64,000 nt of DNA from Phlebiopsis flavidoalba. Taxonomy: Eukaryota; Basidiomycota; Agaricomycetes; Polyporales; Phanerochaetaceae. The stretch lies in assembly GCA_035772785.1 (NCBI GenBank), contig JAOCPU010000001.1, positions 1 through 64,000 on the forward strand. The letters are read 5' to 3'. Shown piece by piece: positions 22,281 to 34,073 of the stretch. The position numbers were made by a program, and so were the translations under genes. Positions within the stretch are counted from its first letter, which is position 1, and the number at the start of each line of letters is the position of its first letter. Under the pieces are notes generated by a model. It saw nothing but the letters and a program-made list of their open reading frames with translations. It was not told the origin of the DNA and ran no database searches.

Positions 22281-23854
22281 ATGGACAGGGAATGGAATGA
22301 AGGAAAACCGCAAAGGAGAGAGCCACGGGTGTCGAAGGTGGAGGACGAGATCAAGAGATGGCCCTCTCCTGCAGAGCGCGTCCTTGGTGGGCGGCCATCA
22401 CTGCATCAACATCAGACGAACCGATACGGCCAGGGCCACAAGGCCGCGCGGGACAGGCGGGACTTGCCTTCTGCCGCCGTGTCCGACGACGACTTCCGCA
22501 GGATTGAAAGTCTTTGCAGAATCAACGTGAAGTAGAACATGGTCAGAACAACTTACCCAGCGAGCGGTGTCCTATAACTTCAAGCTTCACAAGCCAATCC
22601 GAACGAGTAAGTCGTCCCCCCTGCCCGCATATACTCATCTTCTAGCTTCCTTCCAGACCGCGTTGGCCCTGTGCCGAAATCGCCGCTCTCGAGCAAGAGC
22701 TTTCATGCAAAGCATTCCCGCGTTCTGCTCGACGGTATCCCTGGTACACCGAAACAGGAGATTGAAGGGGAAACGACCTGTTCTACCAACCATCGTTGAA
22801 GAAGATGAGGAAGATGCGATAGTCCATACACACTCCAGACTTGACATCCGTCGAGAGCTCAACCTCCTGAATGATCGGAAGGAAACTGCGGACGATGATA
22901 TGGAATGGGACGAAGAAAATACGCTGGTCGCCATGCTGCGAGACGAGTAGGTCTCTTCGCAACCTTGCCTGTATATACGTTACCTGGCGTGTTAGAGTGC
23001 ACTGTGTGGTGTTGTGAAAAGGTCGCTGATAAGTTGCTGATGCATATAGTCACTCTGAGCACTCAGACACGGAAGATTTGGTCGCGTTGGCGGACAGATT
23101 GAAAACCCCCATGTCGGCTCAGTCCCAGCAGCTCAAGAGATACATGGCCGAAACTATTGTCCCCGCGATACAACAGGTCAAAAAGGTTCATGATGCCTTG
23201 GAAGAGGAAGGTAGGCGATCTCGGATGCCTTTCTGCGAGACGTCCTGACAAACGGTTTTGGTTTGCCCGACAGTCGATATGGCATACGGAACGGGGCTCC
23301 TCTCTTTCGACGACGTATGCAAGCGTGTAGAAACCATGGCTATACGCACCGAAGACGAGATCCGGACCGAGTACATAGATTCCAAGGTTCCTCTTCGTCT
23401 CTTCCTCTCCTTCATCGGTCTCTTGACATGAATGCGCACAGAAGGCCACAGATGCTGTGCTAGCTCAGCTTATGGACGCATATACGCAGCGAAGTGCCCT
23501 CTGGTCCCAATTAGAGGGCGATCTGGCGGAATGCGGTACACTTTCATCTACAATGCTTTAACTATCTACTAAACTTCGTTACCAACCCCCACCTACTTAT
23601 GCCCACTAGCGTCGCGTGCGAAGAGATCTATCGAAGGTCTTCCAGATGAAGTCGACAAAACCATTTCTCGACTGGAACGAAAGCGCAAGGGACATGGAGA
23701 AGAACACAAACGGCGCGATGTCCAAACAGAAGATTCTCAAGGATCTCTTCCAACAACTCCGATAGAGCCTTTGCAGCATGATATTTCCTCACTCGCTCCC
23801 CGCCTCTGCATGTTTCATGGCGGTGTTGTGTTCCAGAAATGTGGTTGGAACTAA
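22281..23854 (+). CDS. Charged, probably coiled-coil protein of unknown function
   Basis: I do not recognise the family. A first exon may start at the ATG at 22281 (MDREWNEGKPQRREPR) and run to about 22530; this exon is the least certain. The body is well supported by continuous reading through clean splice sites: NFKLHKPIRT, a gtaagt intron from about 22610 to 22643, PDRVGPVPKSPLSSKSFHAK, RPVLPTIVEEDEEDAIVHTH (22780-22838), DIRRELNLLNDRKETADDDM (22844-22900), DTEDLVALADRLKTPM (near 23065-23115), QQLKRYMAETIVPAIQQVKK, GTGLLSFDDVCKRVETMA, VLAQLMDAYTQRSALWSQLE (near 23457-23515), SIEGLPDEVDKTISRLERKR, ending with TAA at 23852-23854. It is rich in Glu, Arg and Lys with heptad-like Leu spacing from about 23100 to 23700. 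About six introns. A nuclear or cytoskeletal structural role is possible but unsupported. Confidence 0.6.
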
Positions 23855-23929
23855 TATGTATAATATCGCATTTGTGTATTTTTACCGGCAATTATCATGA
23901 CCTTGGCACCAACGCATCAGAGCCCAAGC

Positions 23930-24005
23930 TCAATGCTTTCCCTGTTCTTTCCCTCTCTATCCCTTTACCTTTTCTCATTTTCTTTTTCGCTCTCGCTCCC
24001 GACGC
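23930..24005 (+). promoter_or_regulatory. Pyrimidine-rich tract upstream of the TLC gene
   Basis: A long run of C and T (ttccctctctatcccttt and neighbours, with tttctttttcgctctcgctc) lies about 200-350 bases upstream of the TLC-domain gene. Such CT tracts mark core promoters and transcription starts in filamentous fungi. Position and composition are seen; function is inferred. Confidence 0.4.
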
Positions 24006-24186
24006 CCCGACGCTTACACATATTTGTTACGCTGCGCAAGATTCAGACTCGGCGGGAAATGCCGCACGGACCCTTTGCGCAGAGTTGTCAGACGACTTCG
24101 CACAGAACCTTCTCGCAGCCTCCTCGGGGCCCTGCGCACACACGAGGCCCCCTTCACTCTCTTCGCAACGACTCCCATCACCGTCG

Positions 24187-25842
24187 TGGTCGACGCATAT
24201 ACCCAGGTCCTCGGCGCGAAAAATCCCCGAAAAACTCCTGCTGTACGAGCGTTCTTGAACGACCTGACCGCGCCCGGGCCTCCTTGGAGAAGGCGCACGA
24301 GACTTCCTGTCAGTGCATACGATGGGTGTGGTACACTCCGTCAACAACTTGCTTGAACGCATCTCGTATCCCTTGGGCGAAGGCATTCGACCGCTGCCTC
24401 ACCTTCCGGAGAATTTCCCGTTGCTGGGGCCTACAGCGCTCTCGGGTTCACCGCCATCCCACGTTGGAATCGCGCCGCTGTTGAGCCGGTGGCTTGCACC
24501 GCAGAGTTATGGGAGGCTAAAGGGACGACGGGGCGAGGAATAATTGGTGAGTGCATGCAGTACCCTGGTACAGACGGCGTGATGAACTCATGTAGCGTCC
24601 CGCTTGGTTCTTGTCACCGTTCGGGACTGCGCTACAGGAATATTCACATCGTCTCGCTCGTTAACGCAAATTGCCGTAATCACCCTCGCCTTCCGAGCCT
24701 TCAACCAGCCCGAACCTATTGGCAGATAGGGCTATTTCGGCTGGGATAAGGCTGCAGAAAACCGCTAATGCACCGTGGCTGTTCGGGTGAGCATAAAATA
24801 TACATAGGCATTTTGATGTATCAATTCTCGCCTCACGAGAAGGACCAATCTGCCTATGAATTCTGCTCACGAAATAGAGGCTAACCGTTTGTCCGTTCCA
24901 CGGAATAGGTACTTTTTGTGGGATACTATTGACGCCAAATCCATAACACGTCAACTTCACCGACCTCGGATTCGTCCTCCACGGATTAGCTTGCACCGTA
25001 GTTTACAGCCTGACCTTCGTACAAGTCATTACTGCGGAGCCTACGACAACTGTTATCCTCACTTTTCGTGCTGCGCAGAAACCATACCTCCAATATTATT
25101 CATGCCGATTTCTGCTTTGGGAGCTGTAAGCCAATAATTGATTATGGTATGCGGCCACTCATCTGCTCGCAACAGAAGCACGCCCTTCTTGAATATTCAT
25201 TGGTATGTACCTTCCCTCGGGTCGTGGCACGACTCACACTAAATCATTCTCAAGGTTCTTGGACAAGACTGGTCGCACGGGAAGCACACCTTCCAGCTCG
25301 TTAACGGCATCCTACTCCCTGTCAACATTCTTCGGAGCGCGAATTGTATATGGCTGGTATATTGTAAGTCACATTATTTTCATTTCACCGCCGCTGAAAT
25401 AAAGTTCTGTCCAACAGAGTTTATCCTTCTGGCGCGTGTTATTCTCGTCGTCGGTCCGACAGTCGATGCCGCTATCATTCAGGATCGTGTTTTTGGTCGG
25501 ACGGACACGCCACACTGACCATGCCTGAATCTTATTTGGTGGCGCGGCATGCATTTACATCTTCACTTCGCACGTTTCACTGACGGGAAATTTGGCAGGT
25601 TGAGTAAGATGATTCGCGCTCTACGCAGGCGGTTCGACGATTCGGAGGACGGGCTCGACAAGCAACCGCTCCTGGGTTCCGCAAAAACGGGCATCCAAGT
25701 GCCGTCGCCACTTCCGTCTGCTCACCCTATACACGGCGGCACTGGCATCCGGGACGCCGACTCCACCGCCGTCTCACAGGAGCTCAGCTCAAGTCCGCCC
25801 AGGAACTACACTACCACAGATCCCACTCAAGGCGCTGCCTAG
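24187..25842 (+). CDS. TLC-domain (TRAM/LAG1/CLN8) multi-pass membrane protein
   Basis: Endoplasmic-reticulum membrane protein of the TLC family (TMEM56/TLCD-like), a family linked to lipid sensing or ceramide-type lipid metabolism. Readable blocks in order: AFLNDLTAP (24250), VNNLLERISYPL (24340), SRWLAP.SYGRLKG (24485), HIVSLVNA and VPLAFRA-like residues (24645-24710), YFLWDTIDA (24910-24935), FTDLGFVLHG and VVYSLTFV in shifted frames (24955-25020), PYLQYYS and FLLWEL (25085-25125), STPFLNIHW (25170-25200), FLDKTGRTGS, then LVNGILL, STFFGARIVYGWY (25325-25362), and a hydrophilic tail with ALRRRFDDSEDGLDKQPLLG before a stop at 25842. The FTDLGFVLHG and FLLWE blocks are the TLC core. The start is uncertain: an ATG lies at 24322, but conserved-looking residues begin upstream. 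Several introns and indels are present. Confidence 0.8.
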
Positions 25843-27050
25843 CGAAACTACTTTACAGCCTACGCTCACGTTTACTATATGTGACGATTTAGTCGCTCTT
25901 ACCCTTAGACGGTTTCTTTCAATTTCTTTCCAGCCCGTTTTAGTGAATGGTTAAGTAGTGTATTTTGTTGTGGACTGACGCGCGTGGTTCTCGACGGTAT
26001 CTGTAGTAAAATCTCTCTCGCTCGTGCATCTTCCCGTACACTAGCTAATGTGATATTGTACTAGGGTTCATTATGGCATGTGCATGTGTGCGAGCATGAG
26101 GTCGAGGCACTGTGCTCATTTCCGGCCACAGCTTGACCCACAGCGTCATCCGCCGGCATCCAAAAGGTCCAGCTGTCTTCATAGTTAACGTTCAGCACTC
26201 GCGCTCCATTCGATTTCGACCAAAGCTCGATCTGATCCTACAAGCTTCAACGAGGATGTCCACCATCTGTGCTCACTCCCACGTCAGACTTGAATGACCC
26301 TGGCACATTATAGACCGTGCACTCGGGCGTGTCAATTTACGTGTGTGTGTCAGCCCGCCCATGTGGCATAAAGCTACTTCAACAGCGTCATACGCGATGG
26401 GGCGGTCTTCAGGCACTGCTCTCCAACAGGACAGCTGACAGGACTTCAGCTGGAAATCTAGATCAACGAAAGCCACTCTCTAGTTGACGGATTCTAGAGG
26501 TACTGCCATGCGCATAACGGCGGGTACGTACCATTACTAACATACACGTTCGCGACAACAATATGCGCTCATTTGTAGATGATGACCCACCTTCGATAAT
26601 CCTGTCAATCGAGATGTGGCTACGTAAATAGGCGGGGTCAAGCCAGCTTTGCGTGAACGCGCAATTGCGCCACAGAAAAATACGTATGGTAAGTGCTGTG
26701 GACATTATGATTGACTCTAATTACATGCGATTGCTCCCACAAATCAGCACATGCACAGCGGTATCGTTTTTCTCACTGAAGGCGGTCACGGAAGTATGGC
26801 TTCGGCACCCGTACGTTGGTCATACTCATTGTACGTAACATGATATCTTCCCTTTCGGCTATCCTTTCTTCTCGCGAGACTGACCGCATTCGTGCAAGTG
26901 GTGCTAAAGAAGCGTACCAGTCATGCTGAAGATACAAGCGTACTTCCGCCGCCGCCGAGAACAAGCTTCAGGTCAATGGACAAAAATTTGGAGTACATAA
27001 GGCGATACCTCCTATGAAATCGAATCTCCATCCACCATTCACTCGTTTGC
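25843..27050. other. Intergenic stretch with a possible kinase-like remnant
   Basis: Nothing is recognised with confidence. On the minus strand at about 26380-26450 a short reading CWRAVPEDRPIAYDAVEVA resembles the CW...PEDRP C-terminal segment of kinase-like catalytic domains, but no P-loop, HRD or DFG motif was found nearby. No TATA box is clear upstream of the next terpene synthase; tacataa near 26995 is a weak candidate. Confidence 0.3.
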
Positions 27051-28258
27051 ATGGATTCCTCAATCCGATCGTACGTTTCTCCCGATCTATGTTCTCTTTT
27101 CCCGTGCAAAACTGCCATCAACGCCTACCACGGTGAGGCGGTGACGGCGTCCTCGCGGTGGCTGCTCGAATATGTCCGCCACACACCCCCAGAATCCGCG
27201 ACAAATTCCCAACGGAGGCCCTGACAAAGACCCAGGGAGCGCTTCTAGCTGCATATACGTATCCGCACGCCGATGCGGAGAGACTTCGCATCTGCGCCGA
27301 TCTCATGAATCTACTGTTCTTTATTGATGAAGTTACCGATCGTGAAACTGGTCGCATGGCGGAGGCAACCACAGAGGTCCGTGTTTGAAGGCTATGCGCG
27401 ACAAGTCCTTTGAGGACGACTCGTCCTCATGTCAAATATCGAAAGACCTCCGTTAGTATTCCCCCGTGCGTGTCCACGTAGAAAATCTTCTAACCTATAC
27501 CAGTTTTGGCGCGCGTTTCTTATCATCCGCTCACGAGACGACTGCACGTCGATTCCTCAAACACTTCGAGCTTTACCTCAAAGCGGTGGAAAAGGAAGCT
27601 GGGTTAAGAGAGAAAGAGGTTGTCTTGGACATCACCGAATTTGAAGCTCTTCGCCGTGGGTGCAGTGCCGTACCTGTTGTCTTCGACTTGATTGGGTATA
27701 GCCTTGACATTGACCTCCCTGACGAGATATTCCTCCATCCCATATTCAGCGAGATTCAGCTTGCTGCCATCGATATGGTTACCTGGTCGAATGTGAGTGC
27801 CATAGTCCTTTTGAAGTTTCCGATACATGGGTTGACCAAGCGAGTCATTAGGACTTGTATTCTTACAACATGGAGCAGGCTTCCGGACTCTTGGCTTCTA
27901 ATGTCCTCGCGATGCTTCAACAAAAACGCAACATCACACTCCAGGAGTCTTCCGATTTCGTTGGAGCTCACTTCAAGGAGCTCAAAACCCAATTTGAACT
28001 CGCAACCACTCAGCTTCCCTCTTTTGGCAAAGAGCTAGATGGACAGCAGTCTCGTAAGCACGCTTTGTCATTGTTCATCCGCGTGAGCTTACCCAACGCA
28101 AGCAAATATGTGACTGGCTTGATCGAATGGGTTTTGTCGGCTCTCTGGAATGGAGTTTTGCGTCTCAGCGATACTTTGGGGAGGAGCACAAAGAGGTGAA
28201 GGACACGCTGACCGTACAGCTGTGTAAGATTGAACGGCGTAGCGAAAGCCTCGAGTGA
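27051..28258 (+). CDS. Sesquiterpene synthase 2 (class I terpene cyclase)
   Basis: Farnesyl-diphosphate cyclase. Start ATG at 27051 (MDSSIRSYVSPDLCSLFP), then NAYHGEAVTASSRWLLEYV in a shifted frame (27120-27175). The aspartate-rich motif is intact in LMNLLFFIDEVTD (27304-27342). Next come LFLIHAHE-type residues broken by introns, ARRFLKHFELYLKAVEKEAG (27547-27606), FDLIGYSLDIDLPDEIFLHP (27681-27740), AIDMVTWSN (27768-27793), then an intron, and DLYSYNMEQASG completing the NSE motif (27850-27885). After that: SNVLAMLQQKRNITLQESSD (27898-27955), FVGAHFKELKTQFE, LPSFGKELD (28015), and across frames WSFASQRYFGEEHKEVKDTL with the end near 28258. Catalytic motifs are complete. It is closely related to synthase 3, 1.1 kb downstream on the same strand, and more distant from synthase 1. 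Confidence 0.92.
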
Positions 28259-29406
28259 TGCGTATAGCTACAATTCGACATGCAACCATAATGCTGGGTT
28301 AGAATCTATCATTGTGCGTACACGGCGACGTCGGACTGATTAAGTGGGATATCACGGAAGGGACCACATGTGATGCTTTTTCGCAACGTTCTGATTGAAT
28401 GTGTCCATTACTTACTCCACATTGCGCCCTATCCTGCCACTAGCTACCTCGCCCTTCGTGTCACAGGCACGCGCAGATTGAATGCTCAATGTTCCGGGAT
28501 GCCTGGGCGAACGGGAGAAATGGTCCACAAGCTAAGCACATTTCAAATTTCTCCTGTAGGCTCTTTTCTCACTCAGATCCGACCTCCGCCCCGAGCAAAC
28601 GCGGGTCGTTGAAAACGTTTGAAAACCGGATGATCTGTGTGGCGTGCGTCTTGCTATATACTAGGGACGCTTCCTGAGGCTCCCCGCGCCTTCTCATGAC
28701 GCTCCCACCTGCGATTAAGGCCGATCACTCGTCGGTTGGCCTTGTCAAAGACCAGTGTAGCTCCACCAGCGGGATGTCGTACGAATCATCGCAATATTCG
28801 CTTTCTCGAATGATACAAAGATCCGACCGGGCCACAGGGCGGTAAGTCTCTCTTCGACTTTACAAGCATGGAGTCTTGTGAAACTCGAGGTTGTCGGTTT
28901 GGCCGACGTTGCAATCAGCATTTGCAGTAAAATAGCACCTAACTCCGGATCGACCCAAAACGTCCCATATTCGGTTCCGTTGCAGAGGCATTCAACGACT
29001 CGAACGGGCAACGACCATTGTGAAAGTGCAGTCAATCTTGCAACTCTAGTATTATTAATGCACTGAATTTGATCGGATACTGACATCATGCTCCAGACCA
29101 TCCAATTGGAGACTATGTTCGTTTTATCTGAGCTGGGCGTCCAAGAAGTTGGTGAGCCAATGGAAATGACAGACCCTGTTCATCGGCTGTGATTTCGTAT
29201 GAGTACGAGGCTGCACGCCCCTCGCGATCCGCGAGCGGGCGTAACACTTACGACGATATGTCCTCCTTGTGATTTGGTGCCTTATGACGCTCTTGCTTGT
29301 GGTATATAACAGCTTGACGAGCATTTAATGCAGTATCGAACACTCCCAACATTTCCCCCCATTTCGTCCACCGAACTACTGTGCACACTATCTATGCAGT
29401 CGTCTT
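28259..29406. other. Spacer between sesquiterpene synthases 2 and 3
   Basis: No gene recognised. A minus-strand ORF at 28745-29101 (118 codons) has no family resemblance that I can see. The distal end holds the promoter of synthase 3. Confidence 0.35.
29303..29309 (+). promoter_or_regulatory. TATA-like box of sesquiterpene synthase 3
   Basis: The sequence tatataa lies 98 bases upstream of the ATG at 29407, a normal fungal spacing. Confidence 0.55.
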
Positions 29407-30593
29407 ATGTCACTTTACCGCCTCCCTGACTACAGTCTCTTTTTCCACGGGAAGCATCGTTCAAACTCCAATCACGAAGAAATTGTAGCCAATTCCACCG
29501 AATGGTTGCTATCAGCTATGTTTCCCGCGTCCCTGAACTTCGTGATATGTTGGAAGTCTTCAAGCGAACATCAGGAGAGCTGTTGGCCGCATATACCTTC
29601 CTTACACCGATGCCGAGATCGGCTGCGCGTTGTGCGCCGACTTTATCAACCTCCTTTTCGTTATCGACGAGATCGACAGATATCCAGAATGGCCATGAGG
29701 CCGAGTCAAGTGGCCTCATGTTTCTGAAGACTATGCGCGACGATAATTTCGACGCGGAAACCCCACTGTGCGAGATGACCAAGGAGTGAGTGTTGTACAC
29801 CATGCATTGATGACCGAGAACTTAAGCCTCATTTTACTCAGTTTAAACGGCCGATTCTTGCCCTTTGTGGATGCTATGACTTGGGACCGTTTTCTCCCAC
29901 ACTTCGAGGAATATCTCGACTCGGTCGGGAACGAGGCGAAACAGAGAGAGAGAAACGTCATTTTGGACCTCAGTTCATTTGAAAACTCAGCGCCGGAATT
30001 GTAGCGCGGTTCTCCCAACTTTCGACCTCATGGGATATGCTCTCAAAAGCTGACCTCCCTGACAAAGTTTTCAATCATCCCACATACGCTGAAATGCATA
30101 TCATTGCAGTAGACATGGTGTTTCATGGTCCAATGTGAGCCGCCTCATTGTCCCCACACGTTGACCTCGCTTGATAACATTTTTGTCCAGGATCTTTACT
30201 CGCTACAAAGCGGAACAGTCTTCCGGACAGTCAGCCTCTAACGTCCTCACAGTGCTTCAAAAGGAGCGTAATATTACCCTGCAAGAAGCTGCTAATGCAG
30301 TAGGCGTCCATTTCGACGCCCTTGTAAAGCGGGTTCGAAGCCTTGAAAGCTCAGCTCCCGTCCTTCGGCAAGGAGCTCGATGAGATCACTTCGTCAGTGT
30401 CCCACAAATCCCACAAAACACCCTGAGCCATTTTCTCATGAGCTATACATCAGAAAATTCATAGAGGCCCTGGAGTATTGGATCGCTGGGAATTTTAGAG
30501 TGGAGTTTTGCCAGCCAGCGTTATTTCGGCAAGAATCACAAACAAGTGAAAGAAGCACTGGAGGTGGATATCTACTCTCACAGGATTGCGTAG
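29407..30593 (+). CDS. Sesquiterpene synthase 3 (class I terpene cyclase)
   Basis: Third cyclase of the locus. Start MSLYRLPD at 29407, then NSNHEEIVANSTEWLLS, RVPELRDMLEVFKRTSGELL in a second frame (29527-29586), and CADFINLLFVIDEI (29635-29675). The next residues of the aspartate-rich motif need one inserted base removed to give DEITD; without that the motif is cut. Then FLKTMRDDNFD, WDRFLPHFEEYLDSVGNEA (29882-29938), FDLMGYAL, ADLPDKVFNHPTYAEMH (30050-30100), SWSN, an intron (30135-30190) and DLYS.YKAEQSSG with one extra c in the NSE motif. Finally ASNVLTVLQKERNITLQEAA (30235-30295), LPSFGKELD in frame shift, ALEYWIAGN (30465), WSFASQRYFG-like residues and a TAG at 30591-30593. Intron position and sequence show it to be a tandem relative of synthase 2. 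Confidence 0.9.
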
Positions 30594-31647
30594 GCCCGGG
30601 CTATTGGGAGCATTTGCTCTGTTATGTAATAACAGGGCGTTCAATATATCGTCCGTCTACTCAGCACTTCTCAGTTTCCAGATGACGTGAGGTCACAGGT
30701 GGCATAGGTGGGGCCACACACATGCTAGTCATCTCGGGCGCCGGAGAGTAGATTCAGTGGGAGGAGAAACCTCAAAAGTTTGAATCTTGATGAAACGCAA
30801 TGTTCGTCGTTTGCTCGTGAGGCACAACCAGACCAAACACTTAGGGGTTCGCACACTGCGCCTTTTTGCCGGGTTGGCTCAAGGTCGGCAGCGTCGGAGT
30901 GCGAACTAGACCAGCTCTACGGATCCGAGACTACTTTTGGTAATGCGGGGTTTAAATTCCACTGCGAGAAGCCTAGGTTTGGGATACCTATTCCGATTGG
31001 AGTCCGAATTGACTCAGCGAAATTCCCTCTCTCAGCCCCTGGATGGAGGCTGGAGCTCTGACCACGCCCCTGAACACACTCAACGTTCAACGTTCAACGT
31101 CCAACTTTCAGCTTACAGGCTTTCAGGTACGTCACTGCATTGTGCCCCCATTTTGGAATGCGACAGAACAAGTCTACTTTGCCGTTGGAGCTTGGAGTTT
31201 CGGTCCGGGTTCATTAACATTCATAACGTTCGCCACAATGGCACGCCGGGATCCCAGCCGCTCTGCACTTGAGAATAATTCCGTACGTAATGTGACCCTT
31301 AATTAGTTGTGATGGGCTAATACCCAAGGACTTGCGGGTGTCTTGCGGGCTCTGTGTTGACTTATGTTCAACGTTGACCCCTTGCCTTCAAGGTGTTCTT
31401 GCTACCAGAGAGAGGCTGGCCAATAACCCTGCTAACTTAGATCTTCACCGATTCGCTGAATTATGTCGTCAAATTGAGTCAACGACGCTTGTATTATGGG
31501 TTGACCGCCTACTGGGAAAAGATGCCCACGCTCGTGCCACGTTTGTTCTAGGCCCATATAAGTACTCAAGAGCGTAGAGCTTCTTCCTATGTCTCTCTGC
31601 ATCCCGCCTTCATATCTACGACTCGCCACTCTACATTCCTACGCGCC
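30594..31647. other. Spacer between synthase 3 and the P450, with a short tandem repeat
   Basis: No gene recognised. At about 31080-31104 the unit caacgtt is repeated three times with small changes. An ORF at 31332-31577 has no recognised motif. The end holds the P450 promoter. Confidence 0.35.
31556..31562 (+). promoter_or_regulatory. TATA-like box of the P450 gene
   Basis: The sequence atataag lies about 86-92 bases upstream of the ATG at 31648. Confidence 0.45.
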
Positions 31648-34073
31648 ATGCTCGCGATCTCCGTTGTTGTTGCGGCAACGGCGGCAATACTGCTAGCACT
31701 CTGGAAGCTGTTTCAGGGAATATCTTATCTCCTCCCCACTTGACAACGTCCGTCCCCTGTCCAGAGCGCACCTCGTTTTGGGCTAGGTAGATCTTTCCTC
31801 CCATAATGGCCAAACGTTCTTTCAACATTCGACTGTCAGGGAACCAAGGCGATCTTTTCAATCGACACGCATGGGCATTTCAAGACCGGATAATAGAGAC
31901 TTACGGTCCCGTTACGAAGCTTCACGGGGCGCTTGGGGCAAGTCTTCTCTGTGCTCGCAGACTGACTGAAAGTAAAACAAAAGCATTGTCATCACAGACC
32001 AGAGGCCTCTATGTCTTCGATCCGAAAGCGCTCAATAGCATAGTGGTTAAGGATCAGCTGATTTATGAAGAGCCAAGATGGTTCATTGAGTAGGTCTTAC
32101 TTTTGGTCTCTTGCTCTGCTCACCGCGGTTCTAGAAGCAACCTCCTCATCTTTTTTGGTGCTGGATTGCTGTCTACGCTAGGTACGTACAAACGACACCA
32201 CCAGCGATGGCGGCGCGAGGGACCTTACATCCCGCAGGCGAGCACCATCGCAAGCAGCGTAAACTGCTCAACCCCGTGTCTTCTCGACACAAATCACATG
32301 AGGCTCCTATTACCAAGGTTCTATCATGTCACTCACCGTGTACGGTGAACGGTGCTATGATGTTTTAGTGTGCACTGATGTCAGTTTTAGTTACAAGCAG
32401 CTGTCGCCTCTGAAGTAGGTGATACCCCCCATAGAAATCAATGTTATTGGCTGGATAAAGCCGCACTTCACTCGAACTCGTTGGACAAGGAGGCCTGGGG
32501 TACTCGTTCGACCCTCTGACATCAAATATTCCCAACCCGTGGCTTGTCTGTTAGTGCCATTGGCTGACGCTTTGAAGGCTCTCGTGTGAGCACAAGCCAC
32601 TACTTTGCTATTCACAACGCACGGACTGTTCCATATTAATAGGCCCAACACTACTCAAAACTCCACCCTCTCCGGGGTACTCCGTTCTTTGTTGTATCCC
32701 TACGTGAAGTATTTTGTGCCAAAGTCGCTCGTCAAGTCTCTCTCCAGATTCCTACCTGCAGGTGCCATGCGAGATATCCGTCATATTGTCATACACTATG
32801 GACGAGCAATCTCGAGTGATATACACCGCGAAAAAGGCGGTCTTGCAGAAATATGATGGTCCAGCCATGCAACAAATTAGCGAAAGCCGACTCGATATCA
32901 TGAGTATTTTGCGTCAGTATTATTTTTATTCAAAACAACTTGTTTTGAGGATGGTACTGACCCCACTATAGTGAAGGCTAATCTCGAAGCGTTGGATACA
33001 GACAAATTTATTGGAAGACGAACTCATTAGCCAACTATCGTACGTATCCTCAACAATCTCATTCCATGTGCCACTCATAGTTTCTACCAGAACGCTGACC
33101 TTCGGCCGCCACCGACACGACTTCAAATGCCCTTTCGCGGATGTTACATATTCTTGCAGAAAGACAGGATGTACAGGACAAAACCGGCTGCGGCGCGCAG
33201 GGGAAAATCCTGGAGGCTACGCAAGGAGATGAAGAGATCCCATTACGATACCCTGACCTCTTTACCCTATCTCGATGCCGTCTGCCGCGAGGTTCTTCGC
33301 CTGTGCGTAGACTCACTGCCTTTCACCCTTCATAACTAACTCCTAGCATGAAGTGACCCACCTGTAGGTGCTCTTTTCCGAGAGTACGCCGACGCATGTG
33401 ACTTTGCGTTTCATTATACTCATACTAGGCATCACTAGGCACGCGCAGACGCGAGCCATGACCGTCATCATGCCCCTGTCCGAGCCGGTGCGAGGCTGGT
33501 GAACGGCGAAGATGATGACGAAATTCTAGTTGCCCGAAAGATACAGCGGGTCATCATCAGCACCCGGGCATGTAACCGCGACAACGACAAGGCACTTTGG
33601 GGCGATGACGCCAGATGAGTTCAAGCCTGAGCGATGGCTCACAGACCTTCCGGATGTCAGTCACGCGGGCGCATATTCCTGGGGTCTACTCTAACTTGTG
33701 GGTCAGACTTGGGGAAGAGACAGGTGCCGCGGAGTACTTACTGATGCGAGTCTTCAGGATGACGTTCCTTGGTGGTGGAAGATCCTGCATGTAAGTGGCT
33801 ATTTGTAAAGTCCAGGGGTACATATATCTGAAGCCTAGAAGTGGCTTCAAGTTTTCTCAGCTCGAAATGAGTACGTCTTTTCCAGCACTCTGTCAACGTA
33901 AGGTCTTGACGATTGTTTAAGAGGCCATCCACCCTGGCGGTAATGCTACGACCATATCAAGTTTCCATCCTAGCGAGAGAGAAATCTACTGGAAACGTTG
34001 GGGAATCATTTTCCCTACGATGGGCAAGGATGCTACTGAACCGGAGATGTATCTCAAGCTGGAACGCATGTGA
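31648..34073 (+). CDS. Cytochrome P450 monooxygenase
   Basis: ER-anchored haem monooxygenase that inserts oxygen into small molecules; next to two terpene synthases it probably oxidises a sesquiterpene (inference). The start at 31648 begins a hydrophobic anchor, MLAISVVVAATAAILLALWK. Then FQDRIIETYGPVTKLHGALG (31878-31938), YVFDPKALNSIVVKDQLIYE (32010-32068), GAGLLSTLG (32157), IRHIVIHY-region, LDIMSILRQ (32890), LEDELISQLS (33010), the I-helix oxygen-binding motif AATDTTS (33105-33128, reached after removing one extra g), MLHILAERQDVQDK, LTSLPYLDAVCREVLRL with the ExxR motif at 33289-33300, PERW (33625-33636) and the haem-ligand motif FLGGGRSC (33765-33788), where an intron follows the Cys codon. 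The tail reads FKFSQLEM and GKDATEPEMYLKLERM before TGA at 34071-34073. About 10-12 introns. All P450 signature motifs are present. I do not assign a CYP family. Confidence 0.92.
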
